Shown: positions 7,966 through 16,809, counted from the first letter of the stretch. The stretch is DNA of 55,086 nucleotides from an uncultured Erysipelotrichaceae bacterium (GCA_902780395.1 CACZFH010000007.1:1-55086); one strand, 5' to 3'. Notes: a model not told the origin generated them from the letters alone. Numbers and translations: made by a program.

Positions 7966-9120
7966 CTATTTAATTTTATCCATATTTATTTCAAGCATTT
8001 TAGCTTTTAATTCTTTTTCAATTTCTTGAAGTTCTTTCTCAGCTTCTTGTCTTTGAATTCTACCATTTTTATGAATTTCTATAACTGAATCTAATGTTTC
8101 AATAATATCTGCATTAGTTTTCTTCAATGTTTCAATGTCAATAATAGCTCTTTCAGATTCCTTAGCAATATCAATAGATCCTTGCTTCAATATCTCACTA
8201 TTCTTCTTCAACATATCATTAGTAAGATTAGAAACAGCTTGTTGATTCTTTAAAGCATTTTTAGCATTAGTAATACCTAATGCCAAAACCATTTGATTTT
8301 TCCATAATGGAATGGTATTGGTAATAGAACTTTGTATTTTTTCTACTAATTCTGCTTCATTATTTTGTAGTAAACGAATTTGTGGAGCCATCTGAATAGA
8401 AATAATACGAGTAGTTTTTAAATCATATATTTTCTTTTCAAAACGATTAATTGTATTTTCCATATCATTTACTTTTTGTACATCAATTTGTTCTCCAGAC
8501 TCTTCTGCTTTTTTCTTTAGTTCAGGAAGAACAACCTCTTTTAATTCTTTAATCTTTTTTTCACCAGCAATAATATACAAAGAGATTTCTTTAAAATATG
8601 TAAGATTCTTCTCATACATCGTATCAAAAATAGCAATATCCTTTAACATTTGAATCTTATCTTTTTCTAAACCATTTTCAATAACATCAATATTTTTTTC
8701 AATTTTCGTATATTTAGCAATAATTTTATCAAATTGCTTTTTAGCATTCGTAAATAGTTTACCAAGCCCTTTAGAATCTTTTGTAACATCTCCATCAAAA
8801 GATTTAATTTGAGCAACTAACTCTGCTAATAAATCACCAGCAGCTCCAGTATTCTTAGTTTTTACGTCCTCTAAAACACTATCTGAAAATTCTGATATTT
8901 TTGCTTGAGAAGCAGCACCAAATTGCAATACTTGAGTAGAATCAAAAACATCTATTTTCTGAACAAACTCATCAATAGCTTCTTTTTCTTCTTTAGATAA
9001 TAAATCATAATTTAAAGATTCTTCTATTTTTTCCTCTGTAACTTTCTCAGTACTATTAACTAACCCTTCCACTTTTTTTTCTGTTTTTGAACTTTCTAAT
9101 TTTAACTCTAATCCATTCAT
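7966..9120 (-). CDS. TelA-family (toxic anion resistance) protein
   Basis: The 384-residue, largely helical, highly charged protein matches the TelA/YaaN family in length and layout. Markers include the central IQMAPQIRLLQ and the conserved IPLWKNQMVLALG segment near residues 270-285, followed by a long coiled-coil C-terminus. The family is named after tellurite resistance, but its biochemical function is unsettled; members are cytoplasmic and usually adjacent to XpaC. Here the XpaC-like gene is two genes upstream in the same operon. The start ATG is three bases from the previous stop, with GGAG in that gene's 3' end. I call the family with confidence but not a specific resistance phenotype. 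Confidence 0.9.
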   Translation of the reverse strand: MNGLELKLESSKTEKKVEGLVNSTEKVTEEKIEESLNYDLLSKEEKEAIDEFVQKIDVFDSTQVLQFGAASQAKISEFSDSVLEDVKTKNTGAAGDLLAELVAQIKSFDGDVTKDSKGLGKLFTNAKKQFDKIIAKYTKIEKNIDVIENGLEKDKIQMLKDIAIFDTMYEKNLTYFKEISLYIIAGEKKIKELKEVVLPELKKKAEESGEQIDVQKVNDMENTINRFEKKIYDLKTTRIISIQMAPQIRLLQNNEAELVEKIQSSITNTIPLWKNQMVLALGITNAKNALKNQQAVSNLTNDMLKKNSEILKQGSIDIAKESERAIIDIETLKKTNADIIETLDSVIEIHKNGRIQRQEAEKELQEIEKELKAKMLEINMDKIK

Positions 9121-9123
9121 TTT

Positions 9124-10323
9124 TTATTCTCCATTCTTTAAATATTCTATTAATTGATTATAAGTATCCATTTTTAAACTTGATACAGTACTAGTAATTG
9201 TCTGAGGGACTCCAATTCCAATTGATGAAACATCATAACTTCCCCCTGTTATACCTGTTCTAAATCCATACTTTTCCCAAGCTATTTGTTGAATATCTTT
9301 ATCATCAAATGCCTCATATAATTTTTTTCCATTATCAGTAAAATAAGCATAACAATGAGAATTCCAAATAGTTGGAGAAGGATAAAGAATTCGAATACTA
9401 TCTTTTACTTGACTGAATCCATCTGGATTAGAATTAGCAAAATCGATAATACTCTTTTCGTAATCTACAATCATAGGCTGTCCTCCCATACCTGTTTTTA
9501 GATATCGTTCAAACAAATCAGCAGGAGTATTATTCATATACCCAGATTTAATATAAAATTGTTTCAATTTAGGTAAATTATCTTGAATCTTGTCATCTGT
9601 TACTTGCCCCTCACTCAAAGTAGATAGTAATAAACCATAATAAGTAGCTCCTGGAGAAGAAGTAACTGGATCAGTAGAAGCAATATTAAGATTTCCATAT
9701 AATTCAGATAACCCAACATCTGACCACTTTTTACCATTCAAAATATAATCCATTAATCGATTCATATCACTAATATAGTAAACTCCATCATTCTCAGTTA
9801 CTATTCCTTCTTGAATCAAAGCATCCACTACTTTTTGCCAACTATAAATAACTATAGGAGTATTAAGAGTTAAACTACCACCTTTAACACTATAACGATC
9901 TGCTTCATTATTTTCTTTATTAGGAGCTAACTTATAATAATCATAAAATCTTTGATCAGAAGTAAATAAAGCATCATAAGTAGAAACCCCTTCTGAATGA
10001 ATTGTATAAGAAGTATCTCCACCACTAATAGCATTAGCAATAGATTGATTTCCTAAACCAACAGATTCTCTTATCAATGGCCATTGAACCGTCTTTCCAT
10101 TACTCCAATTATCAAAAACAACCTCTAGCTTATATTTTTTCTTAAGTATTTTTAACACCTCTTCATCAGCCAAAAAATCTTCTTTTCCACCACCTGTCGC
10201 AACATAAACAGTTGTAAGATTTCCTAATGGCCCAATTTCTTTTGTATTGATATATTTCATTCCTATAATAGCTAATACTAGTACGACAAAAATACCAATA
10301 CCAATAATTTGCTTTTTATTCAT
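9124..10323 (-). CDS. Membrane-anchored extracellular substrate-binding-like protein
   Basis: The 399-residue protein has one N-terminal hydrophobic segment (about 5-22) with no lipobox. The extracellular domain resembles class II periplasmic-binding proteins of the SBP_bac_11 (molybdate-binding-like) type. A T/S-rich ligand-loop motif STDPVTSSPGATYYG lies near residues 215-230, and a late GFRTGITGG segment near 355. It looks paralogous to the binding domain of the SBP/VWA protein two genes upstream, which carries NPITTNSGASAYLG and GRRTWYGG at equivalent places. No ABC permease or ATPase is nearby, so it is probably a sensor or scaffold rather than a transporter component (inference). It starts in a one-base stop/start overlap (TAATG) with the XpaC-like gene. 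Confidence 0.78.
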   Translation of the reverse strand: MNKKQIIGIGIFVVLVLAIIGMKYINTKEIGPLGNLTTVYVATGGGKEDFLADEEVLKILKKKYKLEVVFDNWSNGKTVQWPLIRESVGLGNQSIANAISGGDTSYTIHSEGVSTYDALFTSDQRFYDYYKLAPNKENNEADRYSVKGGSLTLNTPIVIYSWQKVVDALIQEGIVTENDGVYYISDMNRLMDYILNGKKWSDVGLSELYGNLNIASTDPVTSSPGATYYGLLLSTLSEGQVTDDKIQDNLPKLKQFYIKSGYMNNTPADLFERYLKTGMGGQPMIVDYEKSIIDFANSNPDGFSQVKDSIRILYPSPTIWNSHCYAYFTDNGKKLYEAFDDKDIQQIAWEKYGFRTGITGGSYDVSSIGIGVPQTITSTVSSLKMDTYNQLIEYLKNGE

Positions 10324-10943
10324 TATTCATCACTCTCCTTTTTAATTGGAAATTCCGCATCATTAAATCCATCTGCTTTCAAAAGAGAATTAAACACTTT
10401 CATTTCAACATCCATATCCACAATCTCTTTTCGATATAAATTATCTAGTATTTTTTTATAAGCTTTACTTATCTCTCCAATCATCTTATTAGTTGATTTA
10501 ATAAATTCTTTACTTTCTGAAGAAGATAATTTTTGATTTTCAATTTCATCATAACGATCTACTAATTTAATAGTAATTGGTAGATAATAATCAAAGAAAT
10601 TATTTGTTTGCTTTAACTTACTAGGATTCTTTGAAATCGTATCAATAATCTTTGTTACAGAATCATTAATATCATTTAATTGTTTTTTTATTTCTTCATC
10701 CTCTAAAAGAGGAATCATATTCAAAATATGTTTATTCTGTTTTTTGGCAGTATTCAATAACTTATATAAACTAGGATCAGTATCTTTTAAAGTCAACTTT
10801 GATTCTCCAAGAACCAGTTCTCCAGCACCAAAGGCCGCCGCTCCAATTATAATAGAAGGTACCATAGGTGCTGATAAAACTAAATAAGGAACTGCAAAAA
10901 AGGCTCCACCAATAACTGCCGAAAGTATCTCTTTATTTTTCAT
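10323..10943 (-). CDS. XpaC-like protein (5-bromo-4-chloroindolyl phosphate hydrolysis family)
   Basis: The 206-residue protein begins with hydrophobic segments (about 8-26 and 27-44, rich in Gly and Ala). A charged helical cytoplasmic domain follows with KLLNTAKKQNKHI near residue 63 and YYLPITIKLVDRYDEIE near 118. This layout fits the XpaC family, which is commonly paired with TelA/YaaN. Despite the family's historical name, an enzymatic activity is not established. It is the second gene of the operon, nine bases after the SBP/VWA gene with an AGGAGG site, and overlaps the next gene by one base. The TelA-XpaC pairing supports both assignments. Confidence 0.82.
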   Translation of the reverse strand: MKNKEILSAVIGGAFFAVPYLVLSAPMVPSIIIGAAAFGAGELVLGESKLTLKDTDPSLYKLLNTAKKQNKHILNMIPLLEDEEIKKQLNDINDSVTKIIDTISKNPSKLKQTNNFFDYYLPITIKLVDRYDEIENQKLSSSESKEFIKSTNKMIGEISKAYKKILDNLYRKEIVDMDVEMKVFNSLLKADGFNDAEFPIKKESDE

Positions 10944-10952
10944 ACATTCCTC

Positions 10953-12569
10953 CTAATTATATCCTCTAACTTCTGTAAAAGCATCAATCAAACTACTAGT
11001 CCCATCAAATACTTTTCCATTAGATAAATCTGCTAATTTATCTAACTGACTACGATCAGCATCCGCAAATTGAATGGAATAAATAGGAATTTTAGAAGGC
11101 ATTTCTTCATAAAGACTTTTTACCGAAGAAAACGTTCCTACATTTCCTTTACCATCTGTCATAACAATAATAGATGTATTATATTGATCTGTATTCTCAT
11201 TCCATAATGATTTAAGAGCTCTCTCAACAGCAGGATATAAAGCAGTTCCACCATTCGGTTTTCGATCTTTAATCTGTTGATTTAATATTGCCAATTCACT
11301 TTCACTATTAGCAGTCCAATAAGTATCCGTTTTAGAATTGAAAGGGATTACATCAACAATATCATCTCCCATAAACTGTAGTAAATCATCAGCTGCCCTA
11401 TCAGTCAAAATATAATCCATAGCATCTCTTAATTCTTCAATTCCTTCTCCCCACATACTACCAGAATAATCAAGACAAAATACAACGTGAACAGGTTTTC
11501 TCAAACTACTCTGATAAAGTGCTAAAGCTTGTCGAATCACTGCTGTAGCAGGGTATTTCAAAGGAGAAATATAGTGAGTTGTATTAATACCCCAATCAGG
11601 GTTAAATATCTTTTTATCAACATGATCATTAACTCCCCCATACCAAGTTCTACGACCATATTTTGCCAATAATTTCTGACCTTCCTCACCAACTAAAAAG
11701 GTAGTCAATTTACTAAACTGTTCTTTTTTGTTTTCATCTTTTTGATCAATATAACTAATTGGACTATCTGAAATAGAAACTCCATCAATTGGATATAAAG
11801 CATATAAAACTTCTTTTCCAGCTTTTTCTAAAGCTTGATTAATATGGATAATAGAAGATTCATAAGTAAAAACAGCTTCATAATCTCCATTAACAAACAT
11901 CTCTTCTAGATACTCTTCATCTCCACTAGATCTCTCTAATCCTGTAAAGAAATTTTTTAATTTTTCTTTTAAAGCTTCATCATCTAACGTTTCTTTTGTT
12001 AATACTTCAGATTTCCCAGCTAAAGTAGTTAAAATACCTAAATAAGCACTAGCACCACTATTTGTCGTAATAGGATTAGGCATACTAAATTTTAATTGTC
12101 CATCCTGCACCACTTTAACAATATCTTCTGTATACAAATCTTTTCCAACAAACCCTAACTCTTCTGCTTTAGATTTCCGTATACCAAAAACAATAGGATT
12201 TATACTAGTAGATTTAGTATCTGATATTCTTGTAACATTATTATCAATAGCATAGGTCCAAATAGAATTAGATAACCAAACCGCATCATACTGTTCTCCT
12301 TGATTTAACCTTCTAGTAATTTTTAAAGTATCATCATACTCTATTTTCATTTTAATATTATTTTTCTTAGCAAAATCTAATATTTCATCTTCAAAAACTT
12401 TGTTCTCTGAACTAGAAATCAAATAAAAATAATTACTAGAATACTCATGTTTCTTATCTTCCGGAATAATATCTGATTGAAAAGAATGAATCATAATATA
12501 TCCTATAATTAATATAAAAATCCAAAATCCCCACGAAAAATCATTTTTTATCTTTTTTTTACTTGCCAT
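10953..12569 (-). CDS. Membrane-anchored substrate-binding plus von Willebrand factor A protein
   Basis: The 538-residue protein has one N-terminal membrane segment (about 13-30). An SBP_bac_11-type binding domain (about 45-325) carries NPITTNSGASAYLG near residue 165 and GRRTWYGG near 308. A C-terminal VWA domain (about 350-535) has the MIDAS motif DYSGSM near 367, the conserved Thr in GGTALYPAV, and MTDGKGN near 473. VWA domains with an intact MIDAS bind ligands through a divalent metal. The SBP+VWA combination is a known architecture of uncertain function. It is the first gene of the operon, with a promoter 37 bases upstream and a GAAGGGATG ribosome binding site. I infer an outward-facing module whose signal or force is relayed to the cytoplasmic TelA and AAA+ proteins. 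Confidence 0.88.
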   Translation of the reverse strand: MASKKKIKNDFSWGFWIFILIIGYIMIHSFQSDIIPEDKKHEYSSNYFYLISSSENKVFEDEILDFAKKNNIKMKIEYDDTLKITRRLNQGEQYDAVWLSNSIWTYAIDNNVTRISDTKSTSINPIVFGIRKSKAEELGFVGKDLYTEDIVKVVQDGQLKFSMPNPITTNSGASAYLGILTTLAGKSEVLTKETLDDEALKEKLKNFFTGLERSSGDEEYLEEMFVNGDYEAVFTYESSIIHINQALEKAGKEVLYALYPIDGVSISDSPISYIDQKDENKKEQFSKLTTFLVGEEGQKLLAKYGRRTWYGGVNDHVDKKIFNPDWGINTTHYISPLKYPATAVIRQALALYQSSLRKPVHVVFCLDYSGSMWGEGIEELRDAMDYILTDRAADDLLQFMGDDIVDVIPFNSKTDTYWTANSESELAILNQQIKDRKPNGGTALYPAVERALKSLWNENTDQYNTSIIVMTDGKGNVGTFSSVKSLYEEMPSKIPIYSIQFADADRSQLDKLADLSNGKVFDGTSSLIDAFTEVRGYN

Positions 12570-12605
12570 ATAAACATCCCTTCTACCCGTTCATTCTACA
12601 ATTTT

Positions 12606-12634
12606 ATTTTATCATTAATTAAATGAGAAAACAA
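12606..12634 (-). promoter_or_regulatory. Promoter of the SBP/VWA-XpaC-SBP-TelA-AAA operon
   Basis: Minus strand: TTGTTT (12629-12634), a 17-base spacer, then TAAAAT (12606-12611) extended by TG one base upstream. It lies directly after the terminator of the previous gene. Confidence 0.6.
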
Positions 12635-12640
12635 CTTATC

Positions 12641-12666
12641 AAAAAAAAAGTAGAGAGACTCTACTT
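12641..12666 (-). terminator. Terminator of the first phosphodiester glycosidase gene
   Basis: AAGTAGAG and CTCTACTT (12648-12655 and 12659-12666) form an 8-bp stem with a three-base loop. Nine T residues follow on the minus strand. The TAG stop codon (12661-12663) lies in the arm. Confidence 0.85.
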
Positions 12667-13737
12667 ATAATTTGCTTTAACAGGAGCCTGTGCAGGCTTA
12701 TTTTGCTTATTAGTAACAATCCAAGCATTAGACACTGTTCTACCACCATATTCTCCACCAGCAGAAGGTCTATTCCATAATTTACCTTCAATACTCATAG
12801 TACTAGATGCTCCTCCATCTAAATTAGCTGCATTATAAGCTTTATAACGAAGCAAGATATCGATTACATCATTCATAGTTGCTCCAGTACTATATCCAGG
12901 TAATCTACCTTCTATAATAAGGAACAATACAACACCATCTTTTCTTTGAGCAATTACACTTCTAGGAGCTGTACCCCAACCACCATCTCCGTGGATTTTA
13001 GCGGTTTTACCATTTACAATTAAATTAGGTCCAAATTCAACAGCTTCTACCACACCATCTAAAATTGCCTTTTCTGGATTATCATTAGTTAAATATAATT
13101 TATGGTCCTTAGTAAAAGCAATTAAACCACCACTACCACCAGCATGATTCCAAATTAGTTTTCCATTTTGAACGATAGCACCATAAGGAATAGAACCATT
13201 TCCCCAACCATCTAAATCTTCAAAACCACCACCATTAATACCAACTAATCCATCATTATTCTTAACTAAAGTATTAACACTTTGTCCAGCTTTTCCCAAC
13301 TTAGAAGAAACTGCTAAAGTAACATCACTAGGATCATATACCGCAATTAACCACCCCTTATATTTAGGCTCAATAATACGAATGGTCTTATAAACATCAT
13401 TTCCTGAATCTTTTGTAAATAATTCTTCCTCATATTTACTAGTATAATGAGTAATTCCCTCACTACTACCAATGACAATATCATCTAAGTTCATTACTTC
13501 TGTACTTTGTTCAATATAATTTTCACTCATAACTTTATTAACTGTATCTTCACTATACAAAGTATAAGCTAAATATTTATGAGACATTGTTGTCATAGCC
13601 GTTGGAATCCAAAAACTCTTAAAAGAATCCGTCTGAATTAAAATAAGTCCATCTAAAACAATAATATCTAATAATACTATTAAAATGGTAAGTTTACTAA
13701 TTTTTTTAAAATGTAATTTTTTCTTCCTATTCTTCAT
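12661..13737 (-). CDS. Membrane-anchored phosphodiester glycosidase (NAGPA-type)
   Basis: The 358-residue protein has one N-terminal membrane helix (about 14-33) and an extracellular NAGPA/phosphodiester glycosidase domain. Family members hydrolyse sugar-1-phosphodiester bonds, for example in teichoic acid or exopolysaccharide. Conserved features include INGGGFEDLDGWGNG near residue 165, a GGWGTAPRSVIAQRKDG block near 250, and the AANLDGGASST motif near 305. It closely resembles the 346-residue protein two genes away (SFKxFW, AMTTxSHxYLA and later motifs in the same order). I choose the ATG at 13737: the longer frame starts at TTG (13752) but its first codons contain the GTGGAGTGAT ribosome binding site. 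It follows the 455-residue gene with a four-base gap and ends at a strong terminator. Confidence 0.9.
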   Translation of the reverse strand: MKNRKKKLHFKKISKLTILIVLLDIIVLDGLILIQTDSFKSFWIPTAMTTMSHKYLAYTLYSEDTVNKVMSENYIEQSTEVMNLDDIVIGSSEGITHYTSKYEEELFTKDSGNDVYKTIRIIEPKYKGWLIAVYDPSDVTLAVSSKLGKAGQSVNTLVKNNDGLVGINGGGFEDLDGWGNGSIPYGAIVQNGKLIWNHAGGSGGLIAFTKDHKLYLTNDNPEKAILDGVVEAVEFGPNLIVNGKTAKIHGDGGWGTAPRSVIAQRKDGVVLFLIIEGRLPGYSTGATMNDVIDILLRYKAYNAANLDGGASSTMSIEGKLWNRPSAGGEYGGRTVSNAWIVTNKQNKPAQAPVKANYK

Positions 13738-13741
13738 AATA

Positions 13742-15109
13742 TCACTCCACAATATAAGGATCCAAAATAGTTCCCTTTCCCTTTTTTATTCCATCTTTAG
13801 CAATACAAACAACTGGTACTACTGGTTTTTCTTCTCTTACATCTGATTCCTTTAAAAGTCCAGATGAATAACGATCATATTCCATACTTCCTACTAATGA
13901 AGTTGTATTAACATAATAATAATTAGCTAATTCTGAACTTACTATTGGATCAAATACATTTAATAAAGTCACTTTTGAACTAACTATATTTTTAAAGATA
14001 TTCAAATAACTATATCCTTGATCATCACTAATCTCTCCTATATAAGAAGGACAATCCAATAACATTGTAGCATAATTTAGTTGATTTAAATAGGTAGTAT
14101 TTAAATAATAACCAATATTTTTTTTATCAGATATTGAAAAAACACTATTAGTATTACTATAAGGTAACAATACATTATTTCCATTTTCTTGAATATATCC
14201 ATTCAAATGTAGCCGTAATACATCTCCCTCTTGAGCATAAACACGCCACATATCATTTCCTAATTTGATATAACGACCACCAATTTGATTATCTTCATCA
14301 AATGCCAAACGATAAGGATTACTCTCTGTTCCATCTCCAGAAGAAATAGTAGTATTTGCCTTTACAGTTAAAACCGGACGAATTCCAAAGCCATTTAAAG
14401 AATCGCAACTTTTAACACTTCCATCTTCTTCAACATATAAATTTTCTTGATCTTTTGAATATCCCAATAAATAGAAAAGATCTCCTGTATTTAAAAAACT
14501 ATTCTTTCCATTTGCTGCGATATAATCCATAATAGTTAATAAACCAACATAATCAGAATACTTCTCTTCACCATTCACAATTTGACTATCAGTCAAAATA
14601 TCTTCTGTATAACTTGTTTTTTGAAAGTATTCAGATATATTAGAAATCGTAGAATAATAGACTCCTGAATGCTCTTCTTCACCTTTTTCTAACCATAAAC
14701 GAACATTTGACTTTTGATATGAAACATCCTCTCCCCAAGGAAAAGACGCTACATAATCCTCACTAACTATTCTTACACTTTGATCACTTGCTATACGAAT
14801 AATTCTAAATAGATTACTACCTAATAATACATAATTATTCTTAACATTCCCTTTAAAGACATACTCTTTAGAATCTTGATAAAGTCCATCTCCTGAAGAA
14901 ACAACCGGATTATTCTGTATAACAATACCATTTAATGTTTCTGCATCCTGGACTTTCTTTTGATTCTGTTTACTATAAAAGTATAAACTTCTATAACCAA
15001 AATAAACAACAATTCCAATAACAAGAACTAAACTAATAAAGTCAAATAGGAATTCATGAATAGTAAAAATATGTTTTTGTTTTTTCTTAGTCTTTTTCTT
15101 CTTTTTCAT
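13742..15109 (-). CDS. Anchored extracellular protein with two DUF6273-like repeats, function unknown
   Basis: The 455-residue protein has a very basic N-terminus (Lys-rich, residues 2-13), a membrane helix (about 22-42) and an extracellular part with an internal duplication. Both halves carry a segment of the form xxxLGxxxxRIxRI/LGNDMWRVYAQ (near residues 95 and 285) and a G-x-GT-x-x-x-PY motif (SGDGTESNPY near 257, KGKGTILDPY at the extreme C-terminus). The same GNGTKENPYII motif occurs near the N-terminus of the giant repeat protein. The fold resembles the DUF6273-like modules of anaerobic Bacillota surface proteins, an assignment by eye. It has its own promoter and is cotranscribed with the glycosidase gene downstream. 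No catalytic role is evident. Confidence 0.7.
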   Translation of the reverse strand: MKKKKKTKKKQKHIFTIHEFLFDFISLVLVIGIVVYFGYRSLYFYSKQNQKKVQDAETLNGIVIQNNPVVSSGDGLYQDSKEYVFKGNVKNNYVLLGSNLFRIIRIASDQSVRIVSEDYVASFPWGEDVSYQKSNVRLWLEKGEEEHSGVYYSTISNISEYFQKTSYTEDILTDSQIVNGEEKYSDYVGLLTIMDYIAANGKNSFLNTGDLFYLLGYSKDQENLYVEEDGSVKSCDSLNGFGIRPVLTVKANTTISSGDGTESNPYRLAFDEDNQIGGRYIKLGNDMWRVYAQEGDVLRLHLNGYIQENGNNVLLPYSNTNSVFSISDKKNIGYYLNTTYLNQLNYATMLLDCPSYIGEISDDQGYSYLNIFKNIVSSKVTLLNVFDPIVSSELANYYYVNTTSLVGSMEYDRYSSGLLKESDVREEKPVVPVVCIAKDGIKKGKGTILDPYIVE

Positions 15110-15131
15110 GCTTACTTCTTCACCTTAAGAA

Positions 15132-15140
15132 ATTATATCA
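15132..15140 (-). promoter_or_regulatory. Extended -10 promoter of the 455-residue gene
   Basis: TTTTG-A-TATAAT on the minus strand (TATAAT at 15132-15137), immediately after the preceding gene's terminator hairpin. Confidence 0.55.
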
Positions 15141-15171
15141 AAAGAAAAGCATAAGTACAAGACTTATGCTT
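15141..15171 (-). terminator. Terminator of the second phosphodiester glycosidase gene
   Basis: AAGCATAAGT (15147-15156) and ACTTATGCTT (15162-15171) form a 10-bp stem with a five-base loop. TTCTTT follows on the minus strand. Confidence 0.8.
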
Positions 15172-15183
15172 AGAAAAACAAGA

Positions 15184-16224
15184 CTATTTCACAATCCAAA
15201 AAGTAGACATATTTCTTAATCCGTTTTCTCCTCCAGCAACTGGTGTATTAATGATTTTTCCATTGATTACCAATTCTGAAGAACTACCACCATCTAAATT
15301 AGCAGCATTATAAGCACCATATTGTTCCATAATATCTGTTAAATCTACCATATCTGCTCCAATACTCGAAGGAATTCTTCCATTAATTACTAAAAATAAA
15401 ACTATTCCATCCTTTCTTTGACCAATGGCACTTCGAGGAGCAATTCCCCAACCACCATTTCCTTTAATAAAGCTTCTTTTACCATTAATAATCAAATAAG
15501 GACCAAATTCAATCGCATCTCGATATCCTACTTCAATAGCTTTTTCCTTGGTCATATTACCAAGAATTAATTTATCTTCTTTAGTAAAGCCTATGAATCC
15601 TCCACCCATTTGAGCGTCATCATAATCACTAACAACATTACCATATGAAATAACTGTTCCATGAGGAAGTGCCCCATTACTATTCCAATCTGGATCATAA
15701 AAACCTCCAGCATTCATAGCAATAATAGCTTTTTCTCTTTCACTAACTTTTAAAATAGATTCTCCCATAACCCCAAGTTTTGAAGTAGTAGCAATATGAA
15801 TGCGAGAAGGATCATATATAGCAACTAAAAATCCTTGATATCCTTGTCCTTTAATTTGTATTAATTTATATAAATCATTATCAGAATCTTTCTGTAATAT
15901 CTGTTTTTCATATTCATTTCGATAAATCATCGTTTTATATTTTCTTAATGAAATATCATCAGGATTACTAATCTCATCTACTTCTATAATACGATTATTC
16001 TTTAATACCTCTTGAATATATTTATCACTATAAATAAAAGTCGCTAAGTACTGATGACTTTTAGTAGTCATAGCACTAGTAATCCAAAACTCTTTAAAAG
16101 ACGTAAAAGGTCCATAAAACAAAAACAAAAAAGAAGAAAAACATACGATATAAACAACACATATAATCGCTACTATTTTTCTTTTAATAGGCCATTTATA
16201 TCTACTTTTCTTCTCATTTTTCAT
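15184..16224 (-). CDS. Second membrane-anchored phosphodiester glycosidase (NAGPA-type)
   Basis: The 346-residue paralogue of the 358-residue glycosidase has a basic N-terminus, one membrane helix (about 15-35) and an extracellular NAGPA-type domain. Motifs occur in the same order: MNAGGFYDPDWNSNG near residue 180, GGWGIAPRSAIGQRKDG near 255, and AANLDGGSSSE near 310. The substrate is presumably a sugar phosphodiester of wall or capsule polymers (inference from family). It is translated from an ATG with a GAGGAATAA site, two bases after the small 188-residue membrane protein gene, so the two are coupled. Two such enzymes in neighbouring transcription units suggest different polymers or a recent duplication. 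Confidence 0.9.
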   Translation of the reverse strand: MKNEKKSRYKWPIKRKIVAIICVVYIVCFSSFLFLFYGPFTSFKEFWITSAMTTKSHQYLATFIYSDKYIQEVLKNNRIIEVDEISNPDDISLRKYKTMIYRNEYEKQILQKDSDNDLYKLIQIKGQGYQGFLVAIYDPSRIHIATTSKLGVMGESILKVSEREKAIIAMNAGGFYDPDWNSNGALPHGTVISYGNVVSDYDDAQMGGGFIGFTKEDKLILGNMTKEKAIEVGYRDAIEFGPYLIINGKRSFIKGNGGWGIAPRSAIGQRKDGIVLFLVINGRIPSSIGADMVDLTDIMEQYGAYNAANLDGGSSSELVINGKIINTPVAGGENGLRNMSTFWIVK

Positions 16225-16226
16225 AT

Positions 16227-16793
16227 TTATTCCTCACAACCATCAAATAACCCATCTTCATTATAATCAACAAAATACTTATTTGTTTGATACTTACGAA
16301 TTCTAAATAGAGTTCCCCTACTTTTCTCATATTCATTATATAAATCAATATTCTTATTATATAATTCAATATCAGAAACAAAATAATTTACTACTTGCTC
16401 ATAAATACTTTTATAATTAGTACATTTACTATTAACAGAACCATCAGGATAATAAACATTATCACATAAGTCTTTTAAAGATAATACATTTTTAGATAAT
16501 TCATCTACTAAATGCTCATAATTAGATAATCCTTCTTCTATCTTTTTATGATTTTGATACATCGTTTCATAATAAATATTACCCAAATAATTTTGATATA
16601 ACTCATCTCTCATCATTTCAAACATACTAGTATTAGTACTAAATATTTCAAAAGAATCATTTACTTCATAAATACGATGATAAGTCTCTTCTCTATCTTT
16701 TTGTAAACCCAAGATAAAAGTAGCAACTGATCCAGAAAAAATCAGAATAAAACTAAGTGTCATAATTCCTAATGCAAGCTTTCTAGAATTCAT
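16227..16793 (-). CDS. Single-pass membrane protein, function unknown
   Basis: The 188-residue protein has a hydrophobic segment (about 7-28). The remainder is hydrophilic, Tyr-, Asn- and Glu-rich and mostly helical, with no recognisable catalytic motif. Two Cys (CDNVYYPDGSVNSKC) could form an extracellular disulfide. The C-terminus NEDGLFDGCEE resembles an Asp-rich calcium loop but is only a single short match. I start at 16793, where AGGTGAT precedes ATG; a longer in-frame start at 16823 lacks a site. It has an extended -10 promoter and leads a two-gene unit with the second phosphodiester glycosidase, so a role with that enzyme is plausible but unproven. Confidence 0.72.
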   Translation of the reverse strand: MNSRKLALGIMTLSFILIFSGSVATFILGLQKDREETYHRIYEVNDSFEIFSTNTSMFEMMRDELYQNYLGNIYYETMYQNHKKIEEGLSNYEHLVDELSKNVLSLKDLCDNVYYPDGSVNSKCTNYKSIYEQVVNYFVSDIELYNKNIDLYNEYEKSRGTLFRIRKYQTNKYFVDYNEDGLFDGCEE

Positions 16794-16809
16794 ACTATCA
16801 CCTATCTTT

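Noticed and set aside
7966-9120. Tellurite resistance as the function of the TelA-like gene
   Set aside because: The family name reflects early work; the operon context and lack of other tellurite genes do not support a specific resistance claim.
9124-10323. ABC importer binding protein
   Set aside because: No permease or ABC ATPase lies nearby and the protein has a membrane helix rather than a lipobox.
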